The notes beneath the pieces are model-generated. The model was not told the DNA's origin. It saw only the letters and a list, made by a program, of their open reading frames with translations, and did no database searches. A DNA stretch of 64,000 bases. Origin: Chaunax sp. Z400 (lineage: Eukaryota; Chordata; Actinopteri; Lophiiformes; Chaunacidae). Position numbers and translations under genes: made by a program. Positions 52,901-64,000 of this stretch are shown piece after piece. Position 1 is the first letter of the stretch, and each line of letters starts with the position of its first letter. The stretch covers positions 3,057,001 through 3,121,000 of the forward strand of contig CM075186.1 of the NCBI GenBank assembly GCA_037577475.1, read 5' to 3'.

Positions 52901-54455
52901 CAGGAGGTTCAGTAAGTCAAATCTCCTCCCCTGCTGAGGTCTAAGGTCCCTAACACCAATCCTTAACCCTATGTCCTAATAAATAATATCAATAATAATG
53001 TAAAGTTATCTGGATGAGATTCAGCTGACATAACCACTACACCAGTTCAGTGGATACCCTTCACAGACTAAGAGAACGTCTTACACTCTGCCTTCAACAC
53101 TTGAAGACCCTACACAATTTTGCCAACCCCTTTGTTGAGAAAAGTTAATAATAGGCCTATCTTATTTCCCTTTATGTCAAAAGGCTTCTCAGACTGGATG
53201 GAAGCCTCTCGCCATCCAGATTTGGCCACCGTTTGATGACCCCTGGTCTACACTTTCCCAGTTTTAGGACTTGTTCCAAAACAAGCAAGCATTCCCTGAT
53301 ATTCAGTACAGACATATTTTAGTCTATATTGGAGTTAAGTTTTGGAGGACGGAGGATTAATGATGACTGACTGACCAATAAATCTAACCTGTCTGTTAAT
53401 ACTGCTTCTATTTGAAGCCTAACTTAAAGTTTAAAGCTAATTTTTCAATGTATCTCTTGGAAGATTTATGGGGTTTGCACATCCTCCCTATGTTCTACAT
53501 CTTTCAGGTCATTTTGTGAATGAGTCTTTCAGCTGTAGGACAGGTACTGTGGGGCAGATGTGTGAAATATTGTACACCTTTTGCCCTATACTTAACCAGG
53601 AGCCATTGTCCCAAAAACAACGGCATGGCGATAGGGTTTCGGAGTCGTGGAGCTCCTGAACCCCGCGGCACTGCTCTGCAAAGTCAAGAGGGGAATGAAA
53701 GCCGATCCGCGTGGTTTAATGTCATTTTCATACTCTCACTGTGGCCCCTGGGTCCTAAGTGAATAGACACACTAATGCTTGAATTATAAGCCGTGGACTG
53801 AGTTACTGGCAGGAGAGGGTTTGGATACTAACACTGTCAGTACCGTGCAAAAATAGCGTAAAGGCACTCCTGCTATTGTACAAAAATACACGTCATGTCG
53901 CGGAGGCTTAGACTGAGTTAGTCCACTTGCACACATGCACAAACACAAAGAATCTGTCTCGTTGCTGGCCGCTCAGTTGGTGCTTGAACTGGAATAACAG
54001 ACCTCTGACCTCCGGACAGCAGAGAGGTTTGATTGTCATTGGGGTGTGTGGAAATGCATTTTCAGGAGAAAGTGAAATGCTAAAGAATGTGGTTTGCGTG
54101 TATTGGTGTGTGCGTATGTGGGTGTTCTGGGGATGGGGTTATTGTTGCAGTAAAGCTGGGACACAAATTACAGAACTCCACCTGGACTTGGGATGCACGT
54201 TTCTCTGCAACCTGACCCTCAGTAGCTGTAATAACTGAGACGTGTGCATGTATGTGCACACGTGTGTCTACAGTACACAGGTGGCTGGTCGCACCAAGCA
54301 CATGCAGACATGTGTTACTGTGTGTTTGCATGTGTGTGCGTGTTGCTTTAGCAGACTGTCAGGGTGTTAGGGACAGTTAAGGGTGTGAGAAAAGCTGACG
54401 ATAAGCCGAAGACAGACCCTGGCACTCACGGTGCAGCTGGCCTCGCCCTCAGGTG

Positions 54456-54472
54456 CCCCCCCCCCCCCCCCC
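54456..54472. repeat. poly-C tract (17 nt)
   Basis: Uninterrupted C run. Confidence 0.9.
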
Positions 54473-55309
54473 AGACGCCAGGCAGGACCATAGCTTTGTT
54501 TATAATGGGGCCCTGAGGTGTGCAGAGAAATGGCTTCACACATAAACAGGTCCAACGGAAGACAGAGAGAATAATGTGGGGAGATTAATGTAAAATTAGA
54601 CATTATAAACAACAGAAAATGACTTCCGGCAAAGAAAAGTGCCAATAGAAAACAGTAGGGATATGTTTTAATGGATGTGGTGATGTATTCCAATGATTAG
54701 TGATTGGGCAAAGCTGCTGTTGGTTGTTTGGCTGACACTGGCTGCAAAATTTTAACCTACTATATTACCCACCTACCCCTAGCAGTACTCATAATATTGA
54801 TATAAAATATAGTAGCTATTTTCAGCGACAGTATTTAGTCTAATAGATGGAGACAAGATAGTGGAAACTTTGCAGAATCACACTGTAGTGAAAAAAAAAG
54901 AAGGATAAGTAGATAATAAATTCTGCTAAATGTTTGGTTCTTGTTTCCTCTGATGCTTGGCTGCATACAGCCTGTTATATCCACAGATAATGGACGATAT
55001 GTGTGGCTAAGAAAAAGATCTTCATTTAGCTTGAGAATATCTCCCGAAACAGACAATTTATAGCTTAACAAAAAAACTAAAAAAAAACTAAAAAAGATCC
55101 TGATCTGCCATGATGGTAAATCATTGTTTGATAACTATTGATGATAAACAAATGATTATTTTCCCGATAGTTCAGGTTTTCATGACATTGGCATTAGCAG
55201 AGGTATGTTCTCTCTTAGTGAGCCCTAGAACATCTCTCCCAGGGTATAAGTGGAAACCTTTAGTCACCTGATTTTGTTTTATTTGGTGCCCACTACCCAT
55301 AAACTCCAG

Positions 55310-55460
55310 CAACACTTGCAGTATTAGGAACAACTTTATTGCTAGACCAACGCGTTCTGGCTCGTGGCCTTCATCAGGGACCTTTTCCCTTCTTCATGCA
55401 CCTTGCAAGTAGGTGAGGTTGTGCCAGAAACCCCTCTCTGTTACTATACCCATGAGCTGC
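55310..55460 (+). repeat. dispersed fish repeat with CTTCATCAGGGA motif
   Basis: ACTTGCAGTATTAGGAACAA, then CTTTATTGCTAGACCAACGC and GTGGCCTTCATCAGGGACC match a phrase found in many fish and amphibian repeats. The boundaries are approximate. Confidence 0.55.
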
Positions 55461-55770
55461 AACCATCCGAAATAAAATAAAATTTATTTTTTATAAAAAG
55501 TAAAACAAATCTCTTCCTGTGGAAAATTCTGGAGCATTCAAGAATTCTCATACACCACTGATGGTGGGTTATTCTTCTGATCAGCACAGTTACTAAAAAT
55601 ACACATCTTTTAAATGTTAAATAGAGTTTCTTAAAGTCTCTGCCTGTCCTCCTTCCCTCCTAACCCCCCTTTAATTCTTCTCTTGACTGACCACCTTCCT
55701 CTCTTTTTTCTATTTACTTTACCTTCCTGTGCCCCCCCCCCCCCACGGCTCATTCTAACAGTTAAATAAT

Positions 55771-55772
<2 letters not shown>

Positions 55773-55806
<34 letters not shown>
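55773..55806. repeat. (GT)17 microsatellite
   Basis: Perfect run about 30 bp after a C13 tract. Confidence 0.95.
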
Positions 55807-55807
<1 letters not shown>

Positions 55808-58800
55808 CTCCAGGCTCCAACACAAGAAAAATGCAGCTTCCACTAAATCAGCCTCACCACTAAATCACCCTGAGTATATGAACCCTGGCTGGATGAATGA
55901 TGATCCTGCATCCTCCACCTCCAATAAGAGACAAACATATCATTTATGAGAACACAGTTCTGATTGTTTTCATCCTGACTTCTTGTCCTGCATGTATCAA
56001 CACAACATTTCTCCTCACCTTCTCTGAGATCTGGGGTTTATGTGATTCAAAACAAGGGGAAAGAACGATGGACCCCTGAGTTCAGGTCAGAAGACACTAT
56101 TTCTGCTCCGTCTGAGAGCTTCTTTAATTTCACTTCTGGTGAAAACCAACTGCATATTCTTTTAATGAGCTTTCCAGAGCTGGCCTGGCCTGCAAATCCA
56201 CATTTGGGTCGGACTGACACAGTAGCTAAAGTTACAGTCCACAGATCAAAGGGAAATAGAGAGGTCAACTCCTTAACACATTCTTACATTGACAGATAAA
56301 GATAAGATATGAAGAAAGATTATTCATTTCTAAAATCATTCAACGGGGGCAATTTCTGGGGTATTTTGAAAAACAGATGAGTCGTTTTTTTCCCCCCTGG
56401 ATGATTGATACTGTAGTTCTGATCCTAGGTGTTTCATAAAAGCTCCTGACGTAGGAGATACTTTACACAATATAAACCCAGGCTTGTCATGCTCGGCTTG
56501 CACTTTCCACATGAAACAGACGGTAAAACTTTCCCACTGGGCTCACACGTTTCTCCCTGACTTTTATTTGTTTAAATACTGAGGTCACGTCGATATTTGT
56601 GACATCTGCTGTGAGGATGCCGTGGCAGAAACCCTCATGATGGTTATCGCTGGCTGCTTGCAGAGTAGGCGAAACGGGATTTTAAGTTTATTCCACTGTG
56701 GCACTTACTCAGGCCTACCATTCACTCGTTTCATTTCGCTGTCCTGATCAAGGACTCTCCTCTGCTCTGTTCTGGTCTGGTGTTCCTACCGAGGGCGTGG
56801 CTTATCCATGCTTCACACACAGACACAGAGCGAAGTAGAGGAGACAGGTTGAGCGACAGTAACCAGAGCTGATGATGACGTCGGCACATCACATGCAATA
56901 AAAACTCTCCCAAAACCAATGATGTATAAACATTGACCACAAAGTGCAAACCAGGCCAAAATATATATATCATATAATTTCATCATGGCCCAGTAGAAAA
57001 TGCTCCCTAGCCAGTAATTGGGAACAACCTTTACCAGACCGAATATGAAACGAAGAAGTTTCCTCCTTCCTTGAAGTCTGAAATAATCAAATCCATCCAC
57101 CAGAGCAGACACTTGGCACAATCTTCACAGTGAAGATTTCACTGTGAGTAGAAACGGCCAACAACAGCTCCTCAGGCCGTCTCGCTACCATTTAAAGCAC
57201 CCTGCCTTCATGACTATAAGTGGCTCTCTCTGCTTCTCTTTTTTTTCAGGTCTGAGATCTGTCTTGGAGACAGACTCAACAGGCGGGGGGGGGAAGGTAT
57301 AGGGAAACAGCAGCTGGAGAGCTGCAGCACCAACAGCAGCCGTTGAGGAGCAGCCAGATAACCTCAGGTTGTAAACAGCGCTGCCCTGCACCTCAGCAGC
57401 GAGTCAGCTTATCAATGGAGGGTCAACATGAGGTCTGAACACGCAGGCCTCTCGGCACGTTGGGATGAGATCACTAGAGCGGGCCTTGTATTGGCAGCGA
57501 CGCCGTAATTATGTGGCAGATCTCAGATCAGAGCCAGATGAAGAAAAATAAATACGACTGGCCGCAGTGCAAGAGAGGGAATCTGAAATGCTTGGCATGT
57601 AAGACAATGTTCTTCGCAAGGAATGAACTTTTTATTGCTCAGAGGACATCTTGTCAGAATTTGTCCTTTTTTCGCCAAATGACACAGGAAATCAAATGTA
57701 ACATTCCAGCAAGCTTTGCATGGAAACCGACATAAAACCCCATAGAAACACAAACAGCCAAAGCCTCATCAAAAAAACCCTCAGAAAACAGACATGACTT
57801 TTATAGATACAGACGTACATGATGTAACCATAAAATATTTCACTGCATGTCATGACAGCTAGCAGGTGGCAGCCATTATTGTGCTTCAGAGTCTCCGTAT
57901 TGGATGACGAGGCAAAACAAAAGGCATATGATTTCAGGCCTCTGTCCTCGGAGAGCTGACCAGGAGTGCAACAATGCATCATTGTTCGGCTTATTCACAC
58001 TTATAAAAACTCCTGGAAGCTGGCATCTGGCTTTGCAGTGTTTCTCATCCTCCTTCTCACACACTTGTACACATATATCAAAAGATCTTTGGGGATAAGG
58101 CTTTGAATAATTCTGCTGCATCTGCTTGCACTCACTTACTGAGCCACCAGGCCTGAAGCCAGAATTTGTAATGCTCAGGACTGGAGGATCTCTCTGTGTT
58201 CTGCTCCACGTTTTACTGTGAAAAGTGTGCAGGAGGGCAGGAGGGGTGTGATCTAACCCAACAATAACAGTGTATTCTAGAAAAAATTTAATTAAAAAAA
58301 CAAACAATTCAGTACAGTCATGGAAACAACAACTTACTTCTTACTCAGAGGAACTCAAAATCAACATTGGCTTTTTCTTTTTCCTTTTTTAGGGAAAACA
58401 TGTGTCCAGCTGCTTCCAAAAAAAAACAGGCTTTTAACCGTTAAGCACATCATCCACTTCCAAGAAAAGCCTCTCAGCCCTCTCAGGTGTGAGCTCGCCT
58501 TCCTCCCGCTGTGATTCAAGCCCGGATCACAGATGGAGGAGGATAAGATCAAAGACGGCACGGGACAATATCTGCGGTGTCCCGTGGATCGACTTGATAG
58601 CTTCTCTGTTTGTGGCTCATTGTTTGGGAGCACAGCTGGGTGAACGAAGCCATACAAGCGTGCGGGACAGAGGGGTGGCGAGGAGGGTTTTGTTCTCTGT
58701 TTGCCTCCATTACTTGAGTACACATTCGGGCACAATCTTATATGCTTGCATTGTGTGGGGATTACTGGTTGAAAGGAATGGGGAGGATTAGGGACTATCT

Positions 58801-59489
58801 GAGGTGAGACTTTCCCCCTGGAATGAGATGTAGTCCACTTCCAATTGGTTAAAAATTGAAGGTTATCTGCGTTTTCAGGAAGTAGGCTGGAATGGGTGAT
58901 AGAGGGCTGCAGGTCACGAGGAGATTGCCCTCATCAATGGAGACTTTAAGGGTCACTTCACCCAAACGACAAAGACTTTGTACTATTACTGAATGAGGTA
59001 ACACAATGAGATTGAGTGATTGAGTCCATGGCCCGCGGATAAAAACCTTTGCATTTGGACTATTAAGAGCTGCCTGTCTGCTGCAACAAACTCACTTGTG
59101 TTTGAGGCTTCGTATAGTTTTTTTTCTGTCTCTGTTAGCGTTGCAAGCATATAAGATCACTGAGGCCGAACAAACTAAGAAAAGATTAATGAAGCAGCAA
59201 CAAAAAAAAGACCAAATGCAAAGATGTCACACAGGCAGCACTGTTTCAGGTCCAAAACTACACCTGCAGTTACTGCTGAGCATCATAGGTGCCACATCGG
59301 AGATGGACACAGATCTTATAGATGGCCTGAAGTTTCTGTCTGTGTTTCTTTGTGTTATCAACCAGGTCATCGACCAGACTGAGCACATAAACAAAATAAA
59401 GATGGTCTTTTATATGTTCTCCTTAGCACAGTTAATAAAGCTTCAGAAATACGGAGGTGAGGTAAGAGTTCAGTTCTGTCTTCTAAAGC

Positions 59490-59740
59490 TCCATTTCCAC
59501 CGCATCATATCGGCTCTACTGGACTCGACTCGCCTCAACTCTGTTAGGTAAAAAGTACCTGGTACTACTTTTTTAGTACCACCTCTGTTGTGGTTCCAAG
59601 CGAGCTGAGCAGGTACCAAAAGTTCAGGTGAAGCATTACATGACGACTAATTGGTCAAAGGGAATAATTTCTGCGTCAATGCATCATCAATACCCGGCAT
59701 CCATCTACCCTGAGGAGGCAGCATACCGTAATGGAAAAGG
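59490..59740. mobile_element. MITE-like element rich in GGTACC/GTACC motifs
   Basis: CTCCATTTCCACCGCATCAT, GACTCGACTCGCCTCAACTC, AAAGTACCTGGTACTACTTT, GCGAGCTGAGCAGGTACC and ATTGGTCAAAGGGAATAA match a widespread teleost non-autonomous DNA transposon. The left edge and inner part are clear, but the right end is uncertain. Confidence 0.65.
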
Positions 59741-61384
59741 ACCTGCAGAAAGAGCGAGACAGCATTAAGGAGTGGAAATGCGGCTTAAGAGTCTGTGGCT
59801 GTGGGCCTGCTGGGACCGTTTGCTGCACCAGTGACCTTTGTGATTTTAAAAAGGGCCAGACTCAGACCTTAGGCCAAAGCTTGGAGCAGCCAGAGCCAAG
59901 GAAATGAGAGTGATACAGGGTTGAGGTGAGGCCACCGCTCAGGACGGCAGCAGGAGAAAAGCCGACTGATTTTGTTCTGGGCCAGACAGATAAGCATCCA
60001 CACGCCTCATTTCAGCAGAGAGCAGGATATCACCATGTGGTGAAACAGAAGAGTAGGAGACATGCCACTGATTAGGAAATAGCTCAAGGGGCCTTGACTC
60101 ATGAGCTCACTGAAGTGAAGCTCCTCCATATTTGACACAAGTTCATCATGAATGGCCTCTGACAGTGCTGACAAATGCCGTCATTTTGGAAAAGAAAGCA
60201 TTTAAGAAATCCAATCAGGGATAAATCTGCCTGCAGCATAGTATTTGAGGAAAGTGTGTAACATGCAAAACAGCAAAAAGATGAATGAGCCACAATGAGC
60301 ACTTTTTTTTTTTGTCCATCAGCCAATCAATGGGAGGGAAAGATTTCAAAACTTGCCAGATACGTTTGAAGCTTGTAGCAGAGTTAAACTAATGATGGTT
60401 TAGGCCATTTGTACATTAATCGTAAAAATAAAAAGATGAAAATAGAAACAAAATAGGAAAAATTGGGAGAAAAACAAAGAATCACTTTTTTTTTTCATTT
60501 GAAAAACTGAACTGAAAAGTGACAATTGCCAGGAAAAGAAAAAGTAACAACTAACAACATAACTAACAGTAACTTAGAACTAGGAAACCTTTCAGCCGTG
60601 GCCTAAATTTATATTTGGCTGATGGTAATTTCCCACCCTGCTTATTGGAAGACAGCTTGCAGGCACTGACGGTTTGCATATTTACAACTCCACTCTTTAT
60701 CGAGGGAACAAAGATAAGATGTGCATACAAAAGCCCATGCAAAAGGATTTACACACACTTCCAGCTTTCCAGAAAAACAAGTAACCAAACTTGTGGGCTA
60801 ATAATTAACTCTGCTGATTGAAAACTAAACACTGACATCGGGTGAATGTGAAATTATGCAGAAAAAGAGGTGTCCAGGGAATGCCTGCAGACTCACGCTG
60901 ACCCAATACTACTGAGGTGGCGGCAGTGTTGAAATAAAAGTTGTTGCAATCCATGCCCTACAGATTTGTTCTCCTCTATCAAAGAATTATGAAATCTCTC
61001 CTGGGTGATCATTAGTGGGAAAAAAATCTATAGAGATTAATGATCCATTCTAGCACAAATAAACATGTGGTTCATCACAGTTGGCAAAGCTTTAAAGTGA
61101 AGCTTTTGTTACACACTGGATTGACTAAATGATTTTTTCCTTAATATGCTGCTCAGCTGGAAGTTGGTACTGACCAAGCCTCTCCTCACGCAGTGGCACC
61201 TGCCTGGACGCGGCTGCAAGGTGAAGCAACAACCCACCTGATGGAGGAGAGGTGGAGGCCTGACCACTGTATTTTTAATTTCAACTCTTTTTTTTGTTGT
61301 TGCTGATTTTGTTGTTGTTTTCAACAATAAAACCGTCTCTGAAATGAACACAAACGCAGTATATATTTGCACAATGACTGTTTC

Positions 61385-62070
61385 CATAGTTACGCAGATG
61401 ACACACAACTATACATCTCTGCTGAGCCAAAATAATGCTGCAGCTCTAAACTCCATTGCAACCTGCCTTTTGGAAATAAATAAATGGATGAGCAATGATT
61501 TCTGAAAGTTAAAACAAGGACAAAACAGAAATCCTACTAAATGACCCAGAACAAAATGAGAAAGGCTGTTTAATAATTAACTCACTGGATGAAACCTGAG
61601 GTTACAAGTCTTGGTATTATTAGATTCAGATCTAAGCTTTAAGTCTCACATTAACAAGGTGACAAAACACCACTTTCCACCTGCGAAACAAAGCTAGAGT
61701 ACGACCGTTTAAAAAAACTGCCTTTATTCAAGCACAACAAACACACACACACATAAACCAAGAGGAGAAAGTGCATTATTCCAGTTTCAGCTGCCCTGCA
61801 CTGACTTATTATAACATTTAGAATTGATTTCAAGACTCTTCTTCTAATGCACAAAGCTCTTAAAAGGGTTAGGACCAAAATACATTTCTAACTCCCTTGT
61901 TCATGTTTGCCTTCAAGAACACTGAACATCTGCTGCTGGTTTATTGAAGGTTCCAAACAGCAGAAAGACAATCGGGGATGCACCTTTAGTCAATCATGTC
62001 TCAAAGCTCCAACACTTATAGATACCAGGGAAGCCAGTCCACAAAACATCTACTGTCTCAGAGGTCAGCT
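61385..62070 (+). pseudogene. decayed LINE reverse transcriptase fragment
   Basis: A plus-strand frame starting at TACGCAGATGAC gives YADDTQLYISAE, the catalytic YxDD box of a non-LTR reverse transcriptase, then LLEINKWMSNDF. Further on, in shifted frames, are TSLGII and ITFRIDFKTLLLMHKAL. These match the conserved end of the L2/Rex1-like RT. Several stops and frameshifts make it inactive. A short CA run (61739-61753) interrupts it. Confidence 0.8.
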
Positions 62071-63496
62071 GATCTGAAAGTAAGGAAAAGAATCTCCAAA
62101 CACAGCCTGATCCATCAATGGTTTGTCTGACACTGCTGTGCACACGTACCCTTGCGCACACATGTGAAGATCTGTGTGAAAGTGTGTGTTGTTAAAAAGA
62201 TTCAGGCTACCAAAACACAGCAGGTCGAATCTCACACTCATCAAAAACATACATAGCCCTCTTTGTTAAAATGGAGATGCATAAGGAGTGAAATGAGAAG
62301 GACGGGACGGGACAAGAAGATATTGTTTTCATTCTTTTGATGCTTCCCGTACAACGTTGGAGATTCGCCCGCTGCTGAGAGCATCGCTGGGTTCTGCACC
62401 CTAGCTTAGCGATGGCATGGACAGGCTGGGGCATGTGAGATGTGATCTATGGTGGAAAAACATCCAAGAGAGCAGTGATTTCACTATGCTGATTTTCAGA
62501 ATTCTTATGTTTTAGAGGGTGTAGTTTAATGTACAGATTGTAAGGACCCTTTAGGAGAGTTTGTGATATCAGGCATTGCACATAAAAATTGACTTTGTGT
62601 AGGACGGTACAGATACAAAATCTGACAGATAATTTCCCCTCGTCACATGAAACAAAACATTGCAGCTCTTCAACAACTGTCTGGGAGAGTCCAAATCAGG
62701 AAATCGGACACTCGTATTACATCAGCCAAAAACACACTTCGTAATATAAATCAAGATTCATCATTTTTAGCTAATATGGAGAAAAAAAAGTGAAATTATT
62801 GAGATTTCTCGCTGGTCTTTCATTTAATTACTAAATATTGTGATTATACTTCTCCATACTGTAAATCTAATTCTGTTCATGCTGCTCCTATTTCATGCCT
62901 TTCTGTCCCTGAATGGCAAAAATGGAATAGAAAATAGAAAATCCTCTGTAAAACAGTAGATTTCCAGAGCTTATTCATGGTGCATCATCTCATCATTAAT
63001 GCTGTATAAAGTCTTTATTGTCCACCAACAATAAGCAGACCCTCTGCTGCATGCTGATCTCTTCATTCTTTAACTCAGCGCTTTATGCAAGTTTCTTATG
63101 TGCAAATAAAATGAAACTCCATCTAATCTGGTGGCCAAACAACTGACTGGGAAAGTCAAATATATCATGGATCTAACAAAACTGGTTCTTTACTCTATTT
63201 CATAAACAGAAATTATTAGAAATTCTTTAACAGAACAACATAAAATCAATGGGCAGCATTTAAAGCTTGTTCATTAAAAACAGGCGGGCTAATTAAAATG
63301 ACTGTCGGTCAAAAAGCATCTCCCAGCTGGAATTATATTACACACACTATAATCAATCAGGCCCAAGATTCAATTTAAAAGCAATCAGCATTTGGTTGGT
63401 TTTCTTGAATCGATAGTAATCTGATGATAATTTTGACCCGTGGTCAAAATGTTTCAAATGTTCCTGCTTCCTCAGTAGACTTATGGGAATGGGTGC

Positions 63497-63559
63497 CAGG
63501 CATGCTGGGGATTCTCCAAATCCCTGCCATGGCTCTGCACACTACATTACCCAGCAATG
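63497..63559. promoter_or_regulatory. two inverted ZNF143-like motifs
   Basis: Plus ACTACATTACCCAGCAATG (63541-63559) and, on the minus strand, CCCAGCATGCCTGG (about 63497-63510) resemble the ZNF143/SBS binding consensus (ACTAC, then CCCAGAATGC). They face opposite ways about 30 bp apart. Function is not shown. Confidence 0.35.
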
Positions 63560-63679
63560 TGTTTCTTTTTTTAAAGCAATTTTGTCAGGCACACATTGTG
63601 GGGGTGGGATTGAGCTTTAAGAGCGCTTTTGATGTGCGAGGAAGCGAGCTTTGCTTTGCATTAGGGTCCCTGTAATAAG

Positions 63680-63860
63680 GTATAGTTAATAGTCATAATG
63701 CCTTTTAAGTCCTTATACGATGCTTCATATCATTATGCCTTAATAAGACTAGGTAAGTGTTAATAATATCATAAATACTCTTTTTGAAATCATAGGACAT
63801 TTATAGGCCCTTATAAGAAGCTTATTAACAGTTTATAGACTGCTTAAGAGTAAGGTAAGG
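63680..63860. repeat. palindrome-rich CCTTATAAG/TTATGCC repeat
   Basis: Many short self-complementary phrases recur (CATAATGCCTT, AAGTCCTTATACG, ATTATGCCTTAATAAG, GGCCCTTATAAGAAGCTTAT), resembling teleost repeats with the same words. No boundaries or duplications are visible. Confidence 0.45.
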
Positions 63861-64000
63861 GGAATACACCAATATATTATAATATCATTCTAGTCTAAGC
63901 ACATTATTGCATATATACAGTACAGAACACACCTTTGGTTATCAAGGAATCAAGGCAAGGACTTTTTTTACTGTCGTTGCCGCAAGATGTACAAGACATT

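Larger units (their letters stand above)
49952..64000 (-). other. met intron 2 (partial)
   Basis: At least 14,049 bp without the long Sema exon. Repeats noted: poly-C tracts (50793-50805, 54456-54472, 55732-55744), (GT)17 (55773-55806), dispersed repeats (55310-55460, 59490-59740), a LINE RT fragment (61385-62070) and palindrome-rich DNA (63680-63860). No other gene was recognised on either strand. Confidence 0.8.

Noticed and set aside
57876..58307. 143-codon minus-strand frame as a missing Sema exon
   Set aside because: No Sema-like motif, wrong length for the large met exon, and no plausible splice sites in phase with exon 3.

Overview
The window is vertebrate genomic DNA, almost certainly from a ray-finned (teleost) fish. 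Its single recognisable gene is met, the hepatocyte growth factor receptor tyrosine kinase, on the minus strand. I could follow 19 consecutive coding exons, which correspond to human exons 3 to 21. They run from 49951 down to the stop codon at 9050-9052 and join without a frame break into 1,019 residues: the end of the Sema domain, PSI, four IPT/TIG domains, one transmembrane helix, the juxtamembrane region, the tyrosine kinase and the C-terminal docking tail. Seventeen of the 18 complete introns have GT-AG ends; the intron after exon 11 appears to use a GC donor. The large first coding exon (human exon 2: signal peptide, most of Sema, furin site) is absent and must lie beyond 64000, so intron 2 exceeds 14 kb.

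Layout by coordinate: 1-6250 is downstream intergenic DNA with repeat debris and no gene I can support (capza2, the usual vertebrate neighbour, is not visible). 6250-9049 is the probable met 3' UTR. 9050-18834 holds the stop, kinase, juxtamembrane and transmembrane exons. 18835-38528 holds the IPT3-4 exons spread over long introns. 39016-42757 holds the IPT1-2, PSI and Sema-end exons. 49748-49951 is exon 3, and 49952-64000 is part of intron 2.

The non-coding part is typical teleost repeat DNA: (CA)n, (GA)n and poly-C tracts; tRNA-headed SINE-like copies; Rex3/RTE-type 3' ends; a decayed LINE reverse transcriptase fragment; several MITE-like pieces; and two copies of an element I cannot name. 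Identification as teleost rests on these repeats plus a Met protein close to, but clearly diverged from, the mammalian one.

I found no new multi-gene system. The observations most worth checking are the GC-AG intron, the 64-unit UG tract and long pyrimidine stretch upstream of exon 14, three evenly spaced branch-point-like motifs upstream of exon 16, a TIR element nested precisely in a Rex3-type tail with a TAA duplication, the unnamed two-copy element, a strong foldback repeat, and a diverged Ser/Thr-rich Met tail.
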